Source: Thermoanaerobaculum sp.
Lineage (GTDB): Bacteria; Acidobacteriota; Thermoanaerobaculia; Multivoradales; UBA5704
Assembly: GCA_021154885.1 (NCBI GenBank)
Contig: JAJKHS010000041.1
Span: forward strand, 1 to 64,000
DNA length: 64,000 nt
Reading direction: 5' to 3'
In this document: in pieces, positions 45,341 to 54,170 of the stretch
Position numbering within the stretch: position 1 is the first letter of the stretch
Layout of the letters: each line of letters starts with the position of its first letter
The notes under the pieces: generated by a model
The model's database searches: none
Seen by the model: the letters and a program-made list of their open reading frames with translations, nothing else
Told to the model about the DNA's origin: nothing
Made by a program: the position numbers and the translations under genes

Positions 45341-45769
45341 CTAACCGGTGGTGGTGGGATGGGGCGTCGGGGTCGGGGGCTGCGGCGTGGGGGAAGGCGT
45401 TCCCGGCGTCTCCGGCGTCGGTCCCTGCGGGGCCTTCGCCTTGACCTTGCGGCCGCGGAAAGGCTGCAGGCCGAACTCGGCGAGCTTCTCCGAGCGGATG
45501 CCGTAGTGCTCCTTGACCATCGCGCGCAGGGCGTTGGCCAGCCGCTGGCCCTCGACGATGATCGTCTTGAGCTCCTTGGAGGCCTCCTGCTTGCTGGCGG
45601 TGAAGGCCGCCTGCTGCTGGTTGATCTCCAGCGCCCGGGCCACCCTGGTCCTGAGCTTGGTCCGGGGCACCTCCAGATGGGGGAGGTCCGTGCTGTTCGC
45701 CTCCAGCATGCCGAGCAGCCGCTGCATGTCGCCCAGCACTCCTGCGTTCGTCGTCTCTCGGGTCGTCAT
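45341..45769 (-). CDS. hypothetical protein with Pro/Thr-rich tail
   Basis: The 142-residue protein is preceded by AGGAGAGG. Residues 1-110 are helical (VLGDMQRLLGMLEANS, ARALEINQQQAAFTASKQEA, GQRLANALRAMVKEHYGIRS). Residues 115-142 are a low-complexity tail of Pro, Thr and Gly. The helical part may form a coiled coil. No signal peptide is seen, and the family is not recognised. A strong terminator follows. Confidence 0.75.
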   Translation of the reverse strand: MTTRETTNAGVLGDMQRLLGMLEANSTDLPHLEVPRTKLRTRVARALEINQQQAAFTASKQEASKELKTIIVEGQRLANALRAMVKEHYGIRSEKLAEFGLQPFRGRKVKAKAPQGPTPETPGTPSPTPQPPTPTPHPTTTG

Positions 45770-46184
45770 TGTCCTCTCCTTCTGAGCCTTTCGGGCTCGT
45801 AAACCGGTGCCGGAAGTGGCACCGGATCTCAATCTCTCTCTCCTGAAGTCCCCGCCGGTCCTGTCTTGTATGCACAACCAGAGAGCGCCAGTGGAATGCA
45901 GATTTACAGGCTATGCCGGTCTATTATGCATCAGCGACGGGACAAATGGTGAACGAGAGGATCGGTCTTGTCAAGGGGGTTTTGACAGAGGGTCCGACTT
46001 CGTGCGTTGATATCTGCATGCTCGCTGGGTGAGACTCGCGGGAAGGCTTAGGCTGGCGGGCAGGGAAGCCGCTCTCTGACAACTGAATCCGCCGGGGGAC
46101 TGGGAGTCCAACCACTCCCCCGGCAAAAGCTGTGTCTCGGGGGATTTTGCCGGGGCTGGCCGCGGGCCTCGGGGGGCGTCCCGG
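45770..46184. other. intergenic region with a GC-rich stem-loop
   Basis: No gene is supported on either strand. GCCGGGGGA (46091-46099) pairs with TCCCCCGGC (46116-46124), followed by AAAAGC, so it is a weak terminator-like stem on the plus strand. The promoter of the minus-strand gene ending at 45341 must lie near 45780-45900. Confidence 0.4.
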
Positions 46185-46327
46185 GGTCCGCGCGCAGCAC
46201 CGGAGTGCCGAAGATCTTTCAAGCCATGGCGGCCAACGGCTCGCCGGAGCCCCGCTTCGAGTTCGACGAAGGGCGCACGTACTTCACCGTCGTCCTGCCG
46301 ATCCATCCTGAGGAAAAGGCCGGCTGA
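46185..46327 (+). pseudogene. C-terminal remnant of an AlbA/HATPase_c_4-type ATP-binding regulator
   Basis: The last 45 codons read STGVPKIFQAMAANGSPEP, then RFEFDEGRTYFTVVLPIHP, ending in TGA 46325-46327. This is the characteristic end of Schlafen AlbA_2 plus HATPase_c_4 putative transcriptional regulators, normally 400-500 residues. Upstream frames are closed and the rest of the gene is absent. Confidence 0.65.
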
Positions 46328-46420
46328 TCCAAGGGCTCGGGAGTGAGGGGCTCCAGATTCGGATTGTCCCGGACACGGGCCAAAGCGAGAAATCTCCTTC
46401 TTGGAGAACGGAGATGGTAC

Positions 46421-46426
46421 TATACT
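46421..46426 (+). promoter_or_regulatory. -10 element of a probable leaderless gene
   Basis: TATACT ends 6 bp before GTG 46433, so transcription should start at the initiation codon. ATCTCC and GGAGAT (about 46392 and 46411) form an imperfect operator-like dyad just upstream. Confidence 0.4.
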
Positions 46427-46432
46427 ACGCCT

Positions 46433-46768
46433 GTGAGTGCACTGCTTGCCAAGGATGCCGCCGCCCGCCGCTTGATCCAGTGGCACTTCGCAGTCGAGCC
46501 GGAGCTGCGTGAGGTCTACCGGATCGTGATGGACGACGAAGGGTCTCAGGAGGAGCCGATCCGTCTCTTGGAGGTGAACGCCGCCACCGTGCCCAGCGGA
46601 AGCGTCGAACCGTTTACCTTCTCTCCAACAAAGGAGATTCCCTTCCGCACGGTGATCGCAGAGATCACCCCCGAGGAGCTCGCATCCTTCCGGTCGAACC
46701 CGGAGGCTCTTCCCAGGGGCTGGAGCTTGTCGCGAGCTGAGCGCTTCGTCCGCCCCGAGCCCACCTGA
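46433..46768 (+). CDS. hypothetical protein, first gene of a two-gene unit
   Basis: The 111-residue protein begins at GTG 46433 (VSALLAKDAAARRLIQWHFA). EPELREVYRIVMDDEGSQEE and IRLLEVNAATVPSGSVEPF follow, then FRTVIAEITPEELASF. It is acidic, soluble and of unrecognised family. It overlaps the HEPN-like gene (TGATG), so the two form a unit of the kind often found in defence or toxin-antitoxin regions. Confidence 0.65.
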   Translation: MSALLAKDAAARRLIQWHFAVEPELREVYRIVMDDEGSQEEPIRLLEVNAATVPSGSVEPFTFSPTKEIPFRTVIAEITPEELASFRSNPEALPRGWSLSRAERFVRPEPT

Positions 46769-47346
46769 TGCCGCCTCCTTCCCGAGAGGTGTGGGCCTCT
46801 GCCTTCGCCTTGCAGAGCCGGTCCGACTGGCAAGTCTTCGATCGACTCGCTGCAGATCCCCGGAGTTCCGCGTGTCACGAGCTGCACTATCTCCAAATGG
46901 CGTGCGAGAAGATCGCGAAGGCCTATCGCTGTCGGGACACGGCGGCGAACCTGGAAGAGCTTCTGACAAAGCATGTCGGATTTACCAAGTTCATGGGAAG
47001 CTTTCTGGCTTCACCGTCTATAAAGGACGCGTACAGGGGGCGGGACGCTCAACGCCGTGAAGTTGCCAAGCTCGCCAGGGTCTTGGCCCGGGAGATCGAA
47101 AGGCTCGGGAGACGGGTGGCGTCCACCGCCTCGTACCAATCGAGACGGCGGATCTCCTCGACGGTTTCGCGGTCTGGAAGGAGGCCGAAATCCCAGGCCG
47201 AGCAGAGGCGGGCGAGGAAGTCCACGCGGTCTGCCAGGGTTGGGAGCTCGTCGGGAACGTCGGTATCGGGGTATAACGCGCCGTCAATCCAATTGGGCAT
47301 GGAGAAACTCCTCAGGATCTTTTCACCAAACTTGAAAGATCCGTGA
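46768..47346 (+). pseudogene. HEPN-like protein gene, truncated and joined to antisense sequence
   Basis: The first 115-120 codons read as a HEPN-like helical protein (SRSDWQVFDRLA, CHELHYLQMACEKIAKAYR, KHVGFTKFMGSFL, LAREIERLG). After about 47120 the plus frame continues only through the reverse strand of another gene (47049-47300, minus), giving a Ser/Arg-rich tail without sense. The natural C-terminus is lost at the junction. Intact HEPN proteins are often RNases or nucleotidyltransferase partners. Confidence 0.65.
47049..47300 (-). CDS. small protein with truncated C-terminus
   Basis: From ATG 47300 with AGGAG upstream the frame reads MPNWIDGALYPDTDVPDELP, LADRVDFLARLCSAWDFGLL and PDRETVEEIRRLDWYEAV. 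At about 47120 it enters the HEPN-like gene in antisense and loses character. The first 58 residues look like a genuine small acidic protein of unknown family. It lies 12 bp from the PIN-like toxin gene on the same strand. Confidence 0.45.
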   Translation of the reverse strand: MPNWIDGALYPDTDVPDELPTLADRVDFLARLCSAWDFGLLPDRETVEEIRRLDWYEAVDATRLPSLSISRAKTLASLATSRR

Positions 47347-47824
47347 CCGGAGAGAAGAAACCCGCCGCGACGATCCTTTCCAACCAACGATTGGCCTGCT
47401 CCAGCGGCCAGAGTCTCCGTTCTACCCCGAGGATCAAACAACCTAGAATGCCAGAGACGGCGATATTCTGTTCCATGGCATAGCGACGAGCAGCTTTGTC
47501 GTCGGTGAGCAGCAGCCAATTCCGCTGCTGAGCGATCGCCAGACAGGAGGACTCCCCCGCATGCAGTTGTCCAGGCATGCTCGATAATGTCAGAACTTCC
47601 TTGTCGGTGATGAGACTGGTGAGATGCAACCAGCCATCCGGTCTCATGGGCCGAAGGGCCTCTTCGACCCCTGAGTAGAATGTGTACCCTTCCTCCAGTC
47701 CGCGCTGAATCTCCTGATAGACCTCGGTTGAAAGGTAGATCTCGCCGTAAAGCTCATGGAGTCTGTCGAGCGCATCGATGGCGGCAAAGTTGGAAAGAAC
47801 CGTCGTGTTCGAGATAACGCTCAT
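47312..47824 (-). CDS. PIN-like (DUF3368-type) toxin
   Basis: The 170-residue protein begins MSVISNTTVLSNFAAIDALD, the N-terminal PIN-like strand with Asn for the usual Asp. IYLSTEVYQEIQRG, LHAGESSCLAIAQQRNWLLL and TDDKAARRYAMEQNIAVSG follow, so the acidic residues Glu and Asp-Asp of the fold are kept. Such proteins are probable toxic ribonucleases. It overlaps the antitoxin gene by 4 bp (ATGA). Confidence 0.8.
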   Translation of the reverse strand: MSVISNTTVLSNFAAIDALDRLHELYGEIYLSTEVYQEIQRGLEEGYTFYSGVEEALRPMRPDGWLHLTSLITDKEVLTLSSMPGQLHAGESSCLAIAQQRNWLLLTDDKAARRYAMEQNIAVSGILGCLILGVERRLWPLEQANRWLERIVAAGFFSPVTDLSSLVKRS

Positions 47825-48168
47825 CGGCTGGCGAAGTAATCCCGCAGTGCCCGAGCCTCATCTTGAGCTTCTTCAAGGGTTTCAGGTCCGAGCCGTGGCT
47901 GGATTCCCCTCTCGAGAAGGATCTCTCTCATCTGCGCCCAACTCACACCCGCGAGATCGGCTGCTTTGGCCAAGGAGAGCCCCCCGGTCTCATAGCGATG
48001 GACCGCCAGACCAATCCTGGCATCAGGGCGAGCGCGGAGCAGGTGTCGCAGAGCATCGCGAATCACCTCTTCCTCACTGCTGTAGAGCCGCGCTTCGACG
48101 AGATCCCGGGCTTCAGGGGACCGTACGGCGGCAGTATCGAGAGGCCTGGGATCGGCTGATTCTGACAT
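47821..48168 (-). CDS. UPF0175-type antitoxin
   Basis: The 115-residue protein (ATG 48168) has an N-terminal half resembling a ribbon-helix-helix segment (VEARLYSSEEEVIRDALRHL). The UPF0175-type C-terminal half reads HRYETGGLSLAKAADLAGVS and WAQMREILLERGIQP. It would neutralise the overlapping PIN-like toxin and repress the operon. An in-frame ATG 48 bp upstream (48216) is possible. Confidence 0.8.
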   Translation of the reverse strand: MSESADPRPLDTAAVRSPEARDLVEARLYSSEEEVIRDALRHLLRARPDARIGLAVHRYETGGLSLAKAADLAGVSWAQMREILLERGIQPRLGPETLEEAQDEARALRDYFASR

Positions 48169-48233
48169 GTGTTTTTTCTCGGCGGGTCTAAGAGATGGTC
48201 TCTTGACCCTCTTCATCCCTGGGAGAGGGGTTC

Positions 48234-48857
48234 CTAGCGCAGGAAAAATGCCAGCTCCTCCAGATTGATCCGCAAATCCACGTTCTTCAAAGGCACGCCG
48301 GGGCGGCGCTTGAGGCGGACGGGGGCGAAGTTGAGGACGCCTTTGATGCCCGCTTCGGCCAAGGCGTCGTAGTTCTCCTGCGCGGCTTCGGCGGGGACCG
48401 CCAGGACTCCGATCTCGGCGCCGGATTCGCGGACGACGTCCTGAAGGTCCGCGGCAGCACGGACGACGAAGCTCGCCACCCGGCGCCCGATCTTCTTCGG
48501 ATCGTTGTCCACCCCCGCCACCACGTGGAAGGCGCCGTAGTTGAAGCCGAGGTATTGGGCGAGCGCGCTCCCCAGGTTGCCCATGCCCACGATGACCATG
48601 GCGTGCTGGCGGTCCAGGCCGAGGAGGGAGTTGAGGTGGTCGGCGAGAGCATTGACGTCGTAGCCGACGCCGCGGATGCCGAACTCGCCGAACTGGGCCA
48701 GGTCCTTGCGAATCTGGGTCGCCGAGAGGTGATAGCGCTGCGCCATCTCCTGCGAGGAGATCCGCTTGATGCCGAGCTCCTGGAGATGGCGCAGGCAGCG
48801 CAGGTAGAAGGAGAGCCGGTTGAGGGTGAGAGGCGAGACCTCTTCCTGCTCGATCAC
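48234..48857 (-). CDS. rex: redox-sensing transcriptional repressor Rex
   Basis: The 207-residue protein starts at GTG 48857, overlapping the nuoN stop (GTGA). Residues 1-80 form the winged helix (LNRLSFYLRCLRHLQELG, RISSQEMAQRYHLSATQIRK, DLAQFGEFGIRGVGY). Residues 85-200 are the NADH-binding Rossmann domain (AMVIVGMGNLGSALAQYLGF, VAGVDNDPKKIG). The end LRINLEELAFFL matches the family. Rex is released from DNA by a high NADH/NAD+ ratio. Its place as last gene of the nuo operon and the palindrome at 59761-59778 suggest that it controls this operon. Confidence 0.93.
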   Translation of the reverse strand: MIEQEEVSPLTLNRLSFYLRCLRHLQELGIKRISSQEMAQRYHLSATQIRKDLAQFGEFGIRGVGYDVNALADHLNSLLGLDRQHAMVIVGMGNLGSALAQYLGFNYGAFHVVAGVDNDPKKIGRRVASFVVRAAADLQDVVRESGAEIGVLAVPAEAAQENYDALAEAGIKGVLNFAPVRLKRRPGVPLKNVDLRINLEELAFFLR

Positions 48858-50320
48858 TTCACGGCGGTCGCTTGCATCAGCCACTGGAGAAGGCCCGTGG
48901 GCCAGAGACCGAGCGCCAGGGTGCCCAGGGCGGCGAGCACGGCCGCGGTGCGGCCCCAGACGTCGATGAGCAGCCCTTCCGGCTGCCGCGTCTCCGGCTT
49001 CATGTAAAGGTAGTAAACGACCCGCAGATAGTAGAAGACGCCGACGAGGCTCGCCAGCACGCCGATCACCGCGAGGCCCACCAGCCCGTCGCCCACCGCG
49101 TTCAGGAACACCACGTACTTGCCCAGGAAGCCGAGGGTCGGGGGGATGCCGCCCAGCGACAGCATGCAGACCGCGAGGCAGCCGCCGAGCAGCGGATAAC
49201 GGTAGCCCCAGCCCGCGAGATCGGCGATCAGGTGCTGCTCGCCCGGCCGGCTGTAGAGCAGCGACACGACGGTGAAGGCGCCGGCGTTCATCAGCACGTA
49301 GGCCAGCAGGTAGACGAGCACGGGCATCAGCGACGCCCGGTCCACCACCACCAGGGCCAGCAGCAGGTAGCCCATGTGGGCCACGCCGGAGTAGGCCAGC
49401 ATGCGCTTGACGTCGCGCTGCACCAGGGCCAGGAAGTTGCCCACCAGCATGGAGGCCACGGAGAGGAAGGCCACAGCGGTGGACCACTTGTGGGAATTCG
49501 GCGCCGTGCCGCCCTGGACGACGGCTTCGAGCAGCCGGTAGAGCACGAGGGCGCTCGCCACCTTGGGCGCCACGGAGAGGAAGGCCACGAACGGCGACGG
49601 CGCTCCCTGGTAGGTGTCCGGCGACCAGGCGTGGAAGGGCGCGATGCTCATTTTGAAACCGAAGGCCGCCACCAGGAACAGGAAGCCGAGGCTTGCCAGC
49701 ACGTTGGTGAACGGCTGGGCGGCCAGGGCGCGGCCTATCCCCAAGAAACGGGTGCTCCCCGTGGCGCCGTAGACCAGCGCGATGCCATAGAGCGCGAAGG
49801 CGCTGACGAAGGCGCCCATGAGGAAGTATTTGATCGCCGCCTCGCTGGAGATGGAGATGCGGCGATGGAACGCCGCCAGGCAGTAGAGACAGAGCGACAG
49901 CGTCTCCAGGGCCAGGAAGACGGTCAGCAGCTCGGTCGCCCGCAGCATGAGGAGCAGCCCCACGGCGCACCAGAGGAGCAGGGCGTGGTATTCGCCGGCG
50001 AGGATCCCCTCCCGCCGCAGGTAGCTCTGCGAGGCCAGCAGGCTGAGCACCGTGGACAGCAGGACGACCAGGGTGAAGGCGAAGGTGAGCGGGCTCGTCT
50101 CGATCAACCCGTTGAACGTTCCGGCCCGGCTGGCGACGACGTGGTGCAGCGGCGTGACGTAATACGCCGCATAGCCGGCGCCCAGGGTCGCCAGCACCGC
50201 GAGCGCCGTGAACGACCGTCGTAGCGAGGGCGCGATGGCTTCGAGGAGCAGGATCACCACTCCGGCGGCCGTGAGCACGAGCTCGGGCAGTAACAGCATC
50301 CAGTCGAAGTGGGTGCTCAT
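48854..50320 (-). CDS. nuoN: NADH-quinone oxidoreductase subunit N
   Basis: The 488-residue antiporter-like membrane subunit has about 14 helices. Key features are the conserved Glu in FLALETLSLCLYCL, the lysine-bearing GFKMSIAPFHAWSPD, and VQRDVKRMLAYSGVAHMGYL with its buried lysine. It is the third proton-pumping module of complex I. Start ATG 50320 overlaps the end of nuoM by 4 bp. Confidence 0.95.
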   Translation of the reverse strand: MSTHFDWMLLLPELVLTAAGVVILLLEAIAPSLRRSFTALAVLATLGAGYAAYYVTPLHHVVASRAGTFNGLIETSPLTFAFTLVVLLSTVLSLLASQSYLRREGILAGEYHALLLWCAVGLLLMLRATELLTVFLALETLSLCLYCLAAFHRRISISSEAAIKYFLMGAFVSAFALYGIALVYGATGSTRFLGIGRALAAQPFTNVLASLGFLFLVAAFGFKMSIAPFHAWSPDTYQGAPSPFVAFLSVAPKVASALVLYRLLEAVVQGGTAPNSHKWSTAVAFLSVASMLVGNFLALVQRDVKRMLAYSGVAHMGYLLLALVVVDRASLMPVLVYLLAYVLMNAGAFTVVSLLYSRPGEQHLIADLAGWGYRYPLLGGCLAVCMLSLGGIPPTLGFLGKYVVFLNAVGDGLVGLAVIGVLASLVGVFYYLRVVYYLYMKPETRQPEGLLIDVWGRTAAVLAALGTLALGLWPTGLLQWLMQATAVK

Positions 50321-51912
50321 CGGCCGGCCTCCGTGGCCGCGACTTCCGCGCCGGTCGTCGCCGGCCGCAGGGAGGCCTGTCTCACGTCGGGCTCGTCGAC
50401 ACGCTGCCGGTACTGGGCGAGCACGGTCTCCAGGGTCTGGCGGCTCGGCTGCAGGAAGGTGTTGGGGGCGACGCCGATCCACAGCATCAGGACGCAGAGG
50501 GGGACGAGCGCCGCGATCTCGCGGAAGGAGAGGTCGGCGAGCTTACGGTTCTCGTCCTTGGTGATGGGGCCCCAGATCGTGAGCTGGATCATCTTCAGCA
50601 GGTAGATCGCGGCCAGCACCACGCCGAAGGTAGCGACCGCCGCAGGCCAGCCCAGGGTGCGGAAGCTGCCGGTGAGGATCATGAACTCGCCGACGAAGCC
50701 GTTGAGTGCCGGCAGGCCCACGGAGGCGAGGCTCGCGAAGACAAGGAAGAAGGCGAAGATCGGCATCACCCTGGCGAGGCCGCCGAACTCGTCGAATTTC
50801 TTCGTGTGCCGGCGGTCGTAGAGCATGCCCACCAGGAGGAAGAGGGCGCCGGTCGAGAGGCCGTGGTTGACCATCTGGAGGAGCGATCCCTGCCAGGCCA
50901 CGACGTCCGCGGCCAGCAGGCCCAGCATCACGAATCCAAGATGGGCGATGGAGGAGTAGGCCACAAGCTTCTTCATGTCCACCTGTACCCAGGCCACCAG
51001 CGCGCCGTAGAGGATGCCGGTGACGGCGAGCGCCAGCAGCAGCGGCCGCGCCACCTCGCTGGCGTGGGGGAAGAGGGGGAGGGCGAAGCGCAGGAAGCCG
51101 TAGGTGCCGAGCTTCAGCAGGATGCCGGCGAGGATCACGGAGCCGCCCGTGGGCGCCTCGACGTGAGCGTCCGGCAGCCAGGTGTGGAACGGGAACATCG
51201 GCACCTTGATGGCGAAGGTCAGGGCGAACGCCGCGAACAGCCAGACCTGCTGGTGCAACGGCAGGTTGAGCCGCAACAGGTCGTCGTAGGCGAAGCTCCA
51301 GACGCCGCCGTTCAGGCGCTGGAACGTCCACGCCATCCACAGGATGGCCACCAGCATCAGTAGGCTCCCCGCCATGGTGAAGAGGAAGAACTTCACCGCC
51401 GCGTAGATCTTGCGCTCGCCGCCCCAGATGCCGATGAGCAGGTACATCGGCACCAGCATGACCTCCCAGAAGACGTAGAAGAGGAAGAGGTCGTAGGCGA
51501 GGAGCGCTCCGAGCACGCCAGTTGAGAGCAGCAGCAGCGAGGCGCCGAACATCGGCCAGTGCTCCGTGATCCCTCTCCACGAGCCGAGGATCACCAGCGG
51601 CAGCAGGAAGATACCCAGCAGCACGAGCGGCATCGAGATGCCGTCCATGGCGAGGTCGTACTTGACGCCGTAGCCGGAGATCCAGGAGAGCACCGTGTCG
51701 TGCACCAGCGGAAAGCCGCCGTCCCTGCCCAGGTGCGCCGCGAGGTAGAGGACCCCGAAGGCGAGCTCGATCAGCGAGGCGATCAGCACGTAGATTTTCG
51801 CCGCCTTGCTCGCCGTCTTCGTGAAAAAGAAAAGCGGCACGGCGGCGACCGTGGGGAAGAAGACCAGACGGGTCAGCGTGTTGCCGGCGAGCAGTCCGAA
51901 AAAGGTTTCCAT
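50317..51912 (-). CDS. nuoM: NADH-quinone oxidoreductase subunit M
   Basis: The 531-residue antiporter-like subunit has the conserved Glu in YVFWEVMLVPMYLLIG, the channel lysine in FAIKVPMFPFHTWLPD, HVEAPTGGSVILAGILLKLG and MKKLVAYSSIAHLGFV. It pumps protons in the complex I membrane arm. It begins 12 bp after nuoL ends, with no strong Shine-Dalgarno sequence, and overlaps nuoN. The C-terminal 35 residues (TVLAQYRQRVDEPDVRQ) are a hydrophilic extension. Confidence 0.95.
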   Translation of the reverse strand: METFFGLLAGNTLTRLVFFPTVAAVPLFFFTKTASKAAKIYVLIASLIELAFGVLYLAAHLGRDGGFPLVHDTVLSWISGYGVKYDLAMDGISMPLVLLGIFLLPLVILGSWRGITEHWPMFGASLLLLSTGVLGALLAYDLFLFYVFWEVMLVPMYLLIGIWGGERKIYAAVKFFLFTMAGSLLMLVAILWMAWTFQRLNGGVWSFAYDDLLRLNLPLHQQVWLFAAFALTFAIKVPMFPFHTWLPDAHVEAPTGGSVILAGILLKLGTYGFLRFALPLFPHASEVARPLLLALAVTGILYGALVAWVQVDMKKLVAYSSIAHLGFVMLGLLAADVVAWQGSLLQMVNHGLSTGALFLLVGMLYDRRHTKKFDEFGGLARVMPIFAFFLVFASLASVGLPALNGFVGEFMILTGSFRTLGWPAAVATFGVVLAAIYLLKMIQLTIWGPITKDENRKLADLSFREIAALVPLCVLMLWIGVAPNTFLQPSRQTLETVLAQYRQRVDEPDVRQASLRPATTGAEVAATEAGR

Positions 51913-51923
51913 AGGAGGTCCGG

Positions 51924-53852
51924 TCAGCCGAAAGCGATCCAGCAGCCCAGGAGGAGCACGCCGACGAAGAAGTAGAGAGCGTAGCTCCGGACGTTGCCGG
52001 TGGTGCTGAAGCGCCCGACGTCGCCCGTCAACTCGGTCAGGTAGGCTCCAGCGTTGATCGTGCCGTCGATGACGTAGGTGTCGACCACTTTCCAGAAGAA
52101 CCGCGAGAGGACGGCCAGCGGTCTGACGATCAGGGCGTCGTAGATCTCGTCCACATAGTATTTGTTGGCCAGCACGCGGTGCAGGGTGGGGAAGCGCGCG
52201 GCCCAGGCGCGCTCGTTGGCCAGACCGTCCTCGCCGCCGTAGGCCCGCCAGGCGAGGAAGATGCCGGCGGCGGCCACGATCACGGCGATCGCGATCAGGA
52301 GCACCTCGGTTCCGGCACCCATCTCGGGCTGGCCGGGATGGAACAGCACCGGCTGCAGCCATTCGTGGAACCGGTCGATGCCGCCGAGCACCTTGGGCAC
52401 GCCCACGAAACCGGCCACCACGGCGCCCGCGGCGAGGATCCACAGGGGGATCGTCATCACCGGCGGCGACTCGTGGAGGTGATGCTCCTGCTCGTGGGTG
52501 CCCCGGAAGCTGCCGAAGAACGTGAGGAACACGGAACGGAACATGTAGAACGCCGTCAGCCCCGCCGTGATCAGGCCCACGGCCCACAGCACCCACTGGC
52601 CGTTGGCCGCCGCGGCGTGGAGGATCTCGTCCTTGCTGAAGAAGCCGGCGAGCGGTGGGATGCCCGCGATGGCCAGGGCGCCGATGACGTAGGTCCGGAA
52701 AGTCGACGGCAGGTATTTTTTCAGGCCTCCCATCTTCGACATGTCCTGCTCACCGCCCATGGCGTGGATCACCGAGCCGGAGCCGAGGAAAAGGAGGGCC
52801 TTGAAGAAGGCGTGGGTCATGACGTGGAAGAGCGCCGCCGAGTAGGCCCCGAGCCCGGCGGCGAGGAACATGTAGCCGAGCTGCGAGACGGTGGAGTAGG
52901 CGAGGACCTTCTTGATGTCCGTCTGCGCGATGGCGATAGTGGCCGCGAAGATCGCCGTGGCCGCGCCGATCACCGCCACGAATTGCGAGACGCCCGGTGC
53001 CAACTGATAGATCACGTTCGAGCGCACCACCATGTAGACGCCGGCGGTGACCATGGTGGCGGCGTGGATGAGGGCGGAGACGGGCGTCGGGCCCGCCATG
53101 GCGTCCGGCAGCCAGACGTAGAGCGGGATCTGCGCGCTCTTGCCCATCGCGCCCACGAAGAAGCAGAGGGCCACGAAGCTGGCGAGCGGCAGGCCCATGG
53201 TGTAGTGATCGGTCACCAATCCCGGCTGCGTCGCGATCGTCGTGAACAGATCGTGATAGTTGAGCGTGCCGAAATTCGCGAACAACGCGAACATGCCCAC
53301 CAGGAAGGCGAAGTCGCCGACGCGGTTGACGATGAACGCCTTCTTACCGGCGTAGGGCGGGAACGGCTGATCGTAATAGAAGCCGATGAGCAGGTAGGAG
53401 CAGAGGCCGACCCCTTCCCAGCCCACGAACATCACCAGGTAGTTGTTGCCCAGCACCAGCATCAGCATCGCCGACATGAACAGGTTCAGGTAGGCGAAGT
53501 AGCGGCTGTACCCCTCCTCGTGGGCCATGTAACCCGCCGAGTAGACGTGGATCCAGAAGCCCACGAAGGTGACGATGAAGAGCATCACCGCCGACAGCCG
53601 GTCGAGCAGGAAGGCCACGGGGATCGAAAGGTCGCCCGTCGTCCAGGCATAGAGCACCTGATCGTAAGCATCGTTCGGAAATTGGCCGTGGGCGTACTCC
53701 CAGAGGCAGCCGAGGGCGACGAGGAGCGACAGCAACGGCGCGCCCACCCCCACGGCGGTGACCAGGGCCTTGGGGAGCCGCCGGCCGAGCAGGCCGTTGA
53801 CGGCGGCGCCGGCGAGCGGCAGGATGGGGATCAGCCAGAGGAGCTCGAGCAT
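51924..53852 (-). CDS. nuoL: NADH-quinone oxidoreductase subunit L
   Basis: The 642-residue subunit is the distal antiporter-like module. It has FVGWEGVGLCSYLLIGFYYD, MGKSAQIPLYVWLPDAMAGP, TPVSALIHAATMVTAGVYMV and DIKKVLAYSTVSQLGYMFLA. The C-terminal part contains the segment that becomes the long lateral helix (about residues 520-600) and a final membrane anchor. It lies 15 bp after nuoK. Confidence 0.95.
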   Translation of the reverse strand: MLELLWLIPILPLAGAAVNGLLGRRLPKALVTAVGVGAPLLSLLVALGCLWEYAHGQFPNDAYDQVLYAWTTGDLSIPVAFLLDRLSAVMLFIVTFVGFWIHVYSAGYMAHEEGYSRYFAYLNLFMSAMLMLVLGNNYLVMFVGWEGVGLCSYLLIGFYYDQPFPPYAGKKAFIVNRVGDFAFLVGMFALFANFGTLNYHDLFTTIATQPGLVTDHYTMGLPLASFVALCFFVGAMGKSAQIPLYVWLPDAMAGPTPVSALIHAATMVTAGVYMVVRSNVIYQLAPGVSQFVAVIGAATAIFAATIAIAQTDIKKVLAYSTVSQLGYMFLAAGLGAYSAALFHVMTHAFFKALLFLGSGSVIHAMGGEQDMSKMGGLKKYLPSTFRTYVIGALAIAGIPPLAGFFSKDEILHAAAANGQWVLWAVGLITAGLTAFYMFRSVFLTFFGSFRGTHEQEHHLHESPPVMTIPLWILAAGAVVAGFVGVPKVLGGIDRFHEWLQPVLFHPGQPEMGAGTEVLLIAIAVIVAAAGIFLAWRAYGGEDGLANERAWAARFPTLHRVLANKYYVDEIYDALIVRPLAVLSRFFWKVVDTYVIDGTINAGAYLTELTGDVGRFSTTGNVRSYALYFFVGVLLLGCWIAFG

Positions 53853-53867
53853 GTCGCTTCCCAGTGA

Positions 53868-54170
53868 CTACCAGCGCATCAGGTTCAGGCGGTTGACGTC
53901 GATGGTGCGCCGCGAGCGGAACACCGCGATGAACAGGGCCAGCCCCACGGCGGCCTCGGCGGCGGCCACCGCCATGACGAAGAAGACGATCAGTTGGCCC
54001 GTGCGGTCGCCCATCTGGCGCGAGTAGGCGACCAGGGTGAGATTGGCCGCGTTGAGCATCAGCTCGATCGAAAGGAAGATGCTGATGCCGTTGCGCCGGG
54101 TCAGCGCGCCGATCGTGCCGATGGCAAACAGCAGCGCCGCCAGCATCAGGTACCAGGAGATGGGAACCAT
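53868..54170 (-). CDS. nuoK: NADH-quinone oxidoreductase subunit K
   Basis: The 100-residue, three-helix subunit shows SIELMLNAANLTLVAY with the conserved membrane Glu and FFVMAVAAAEAAVGLALFIA with the second Glu. Both line the proton path beside NuoJ and NuoA. The length is normal. Its ATG overlaps the last base of the nuoJ stop. Confidence 0.95.
   Translation of the reverse strand: MVPISWYLMLAALLFAIGTIGALTRRNGISIFLSIELMLNAANLTLVAYSRQMGDRTGQLIVFFVMAVAAAEAAVGLALFIAVFRSRRTIDVNRLNLMRW

Noticed and set aside
46788-46969. Minus-strand frame 45971-46969 as a gene
   Set aside because: It runs antisense to the 111-residue and HEPN-like genes and is Arg/Pro/Ser rich without motifs.
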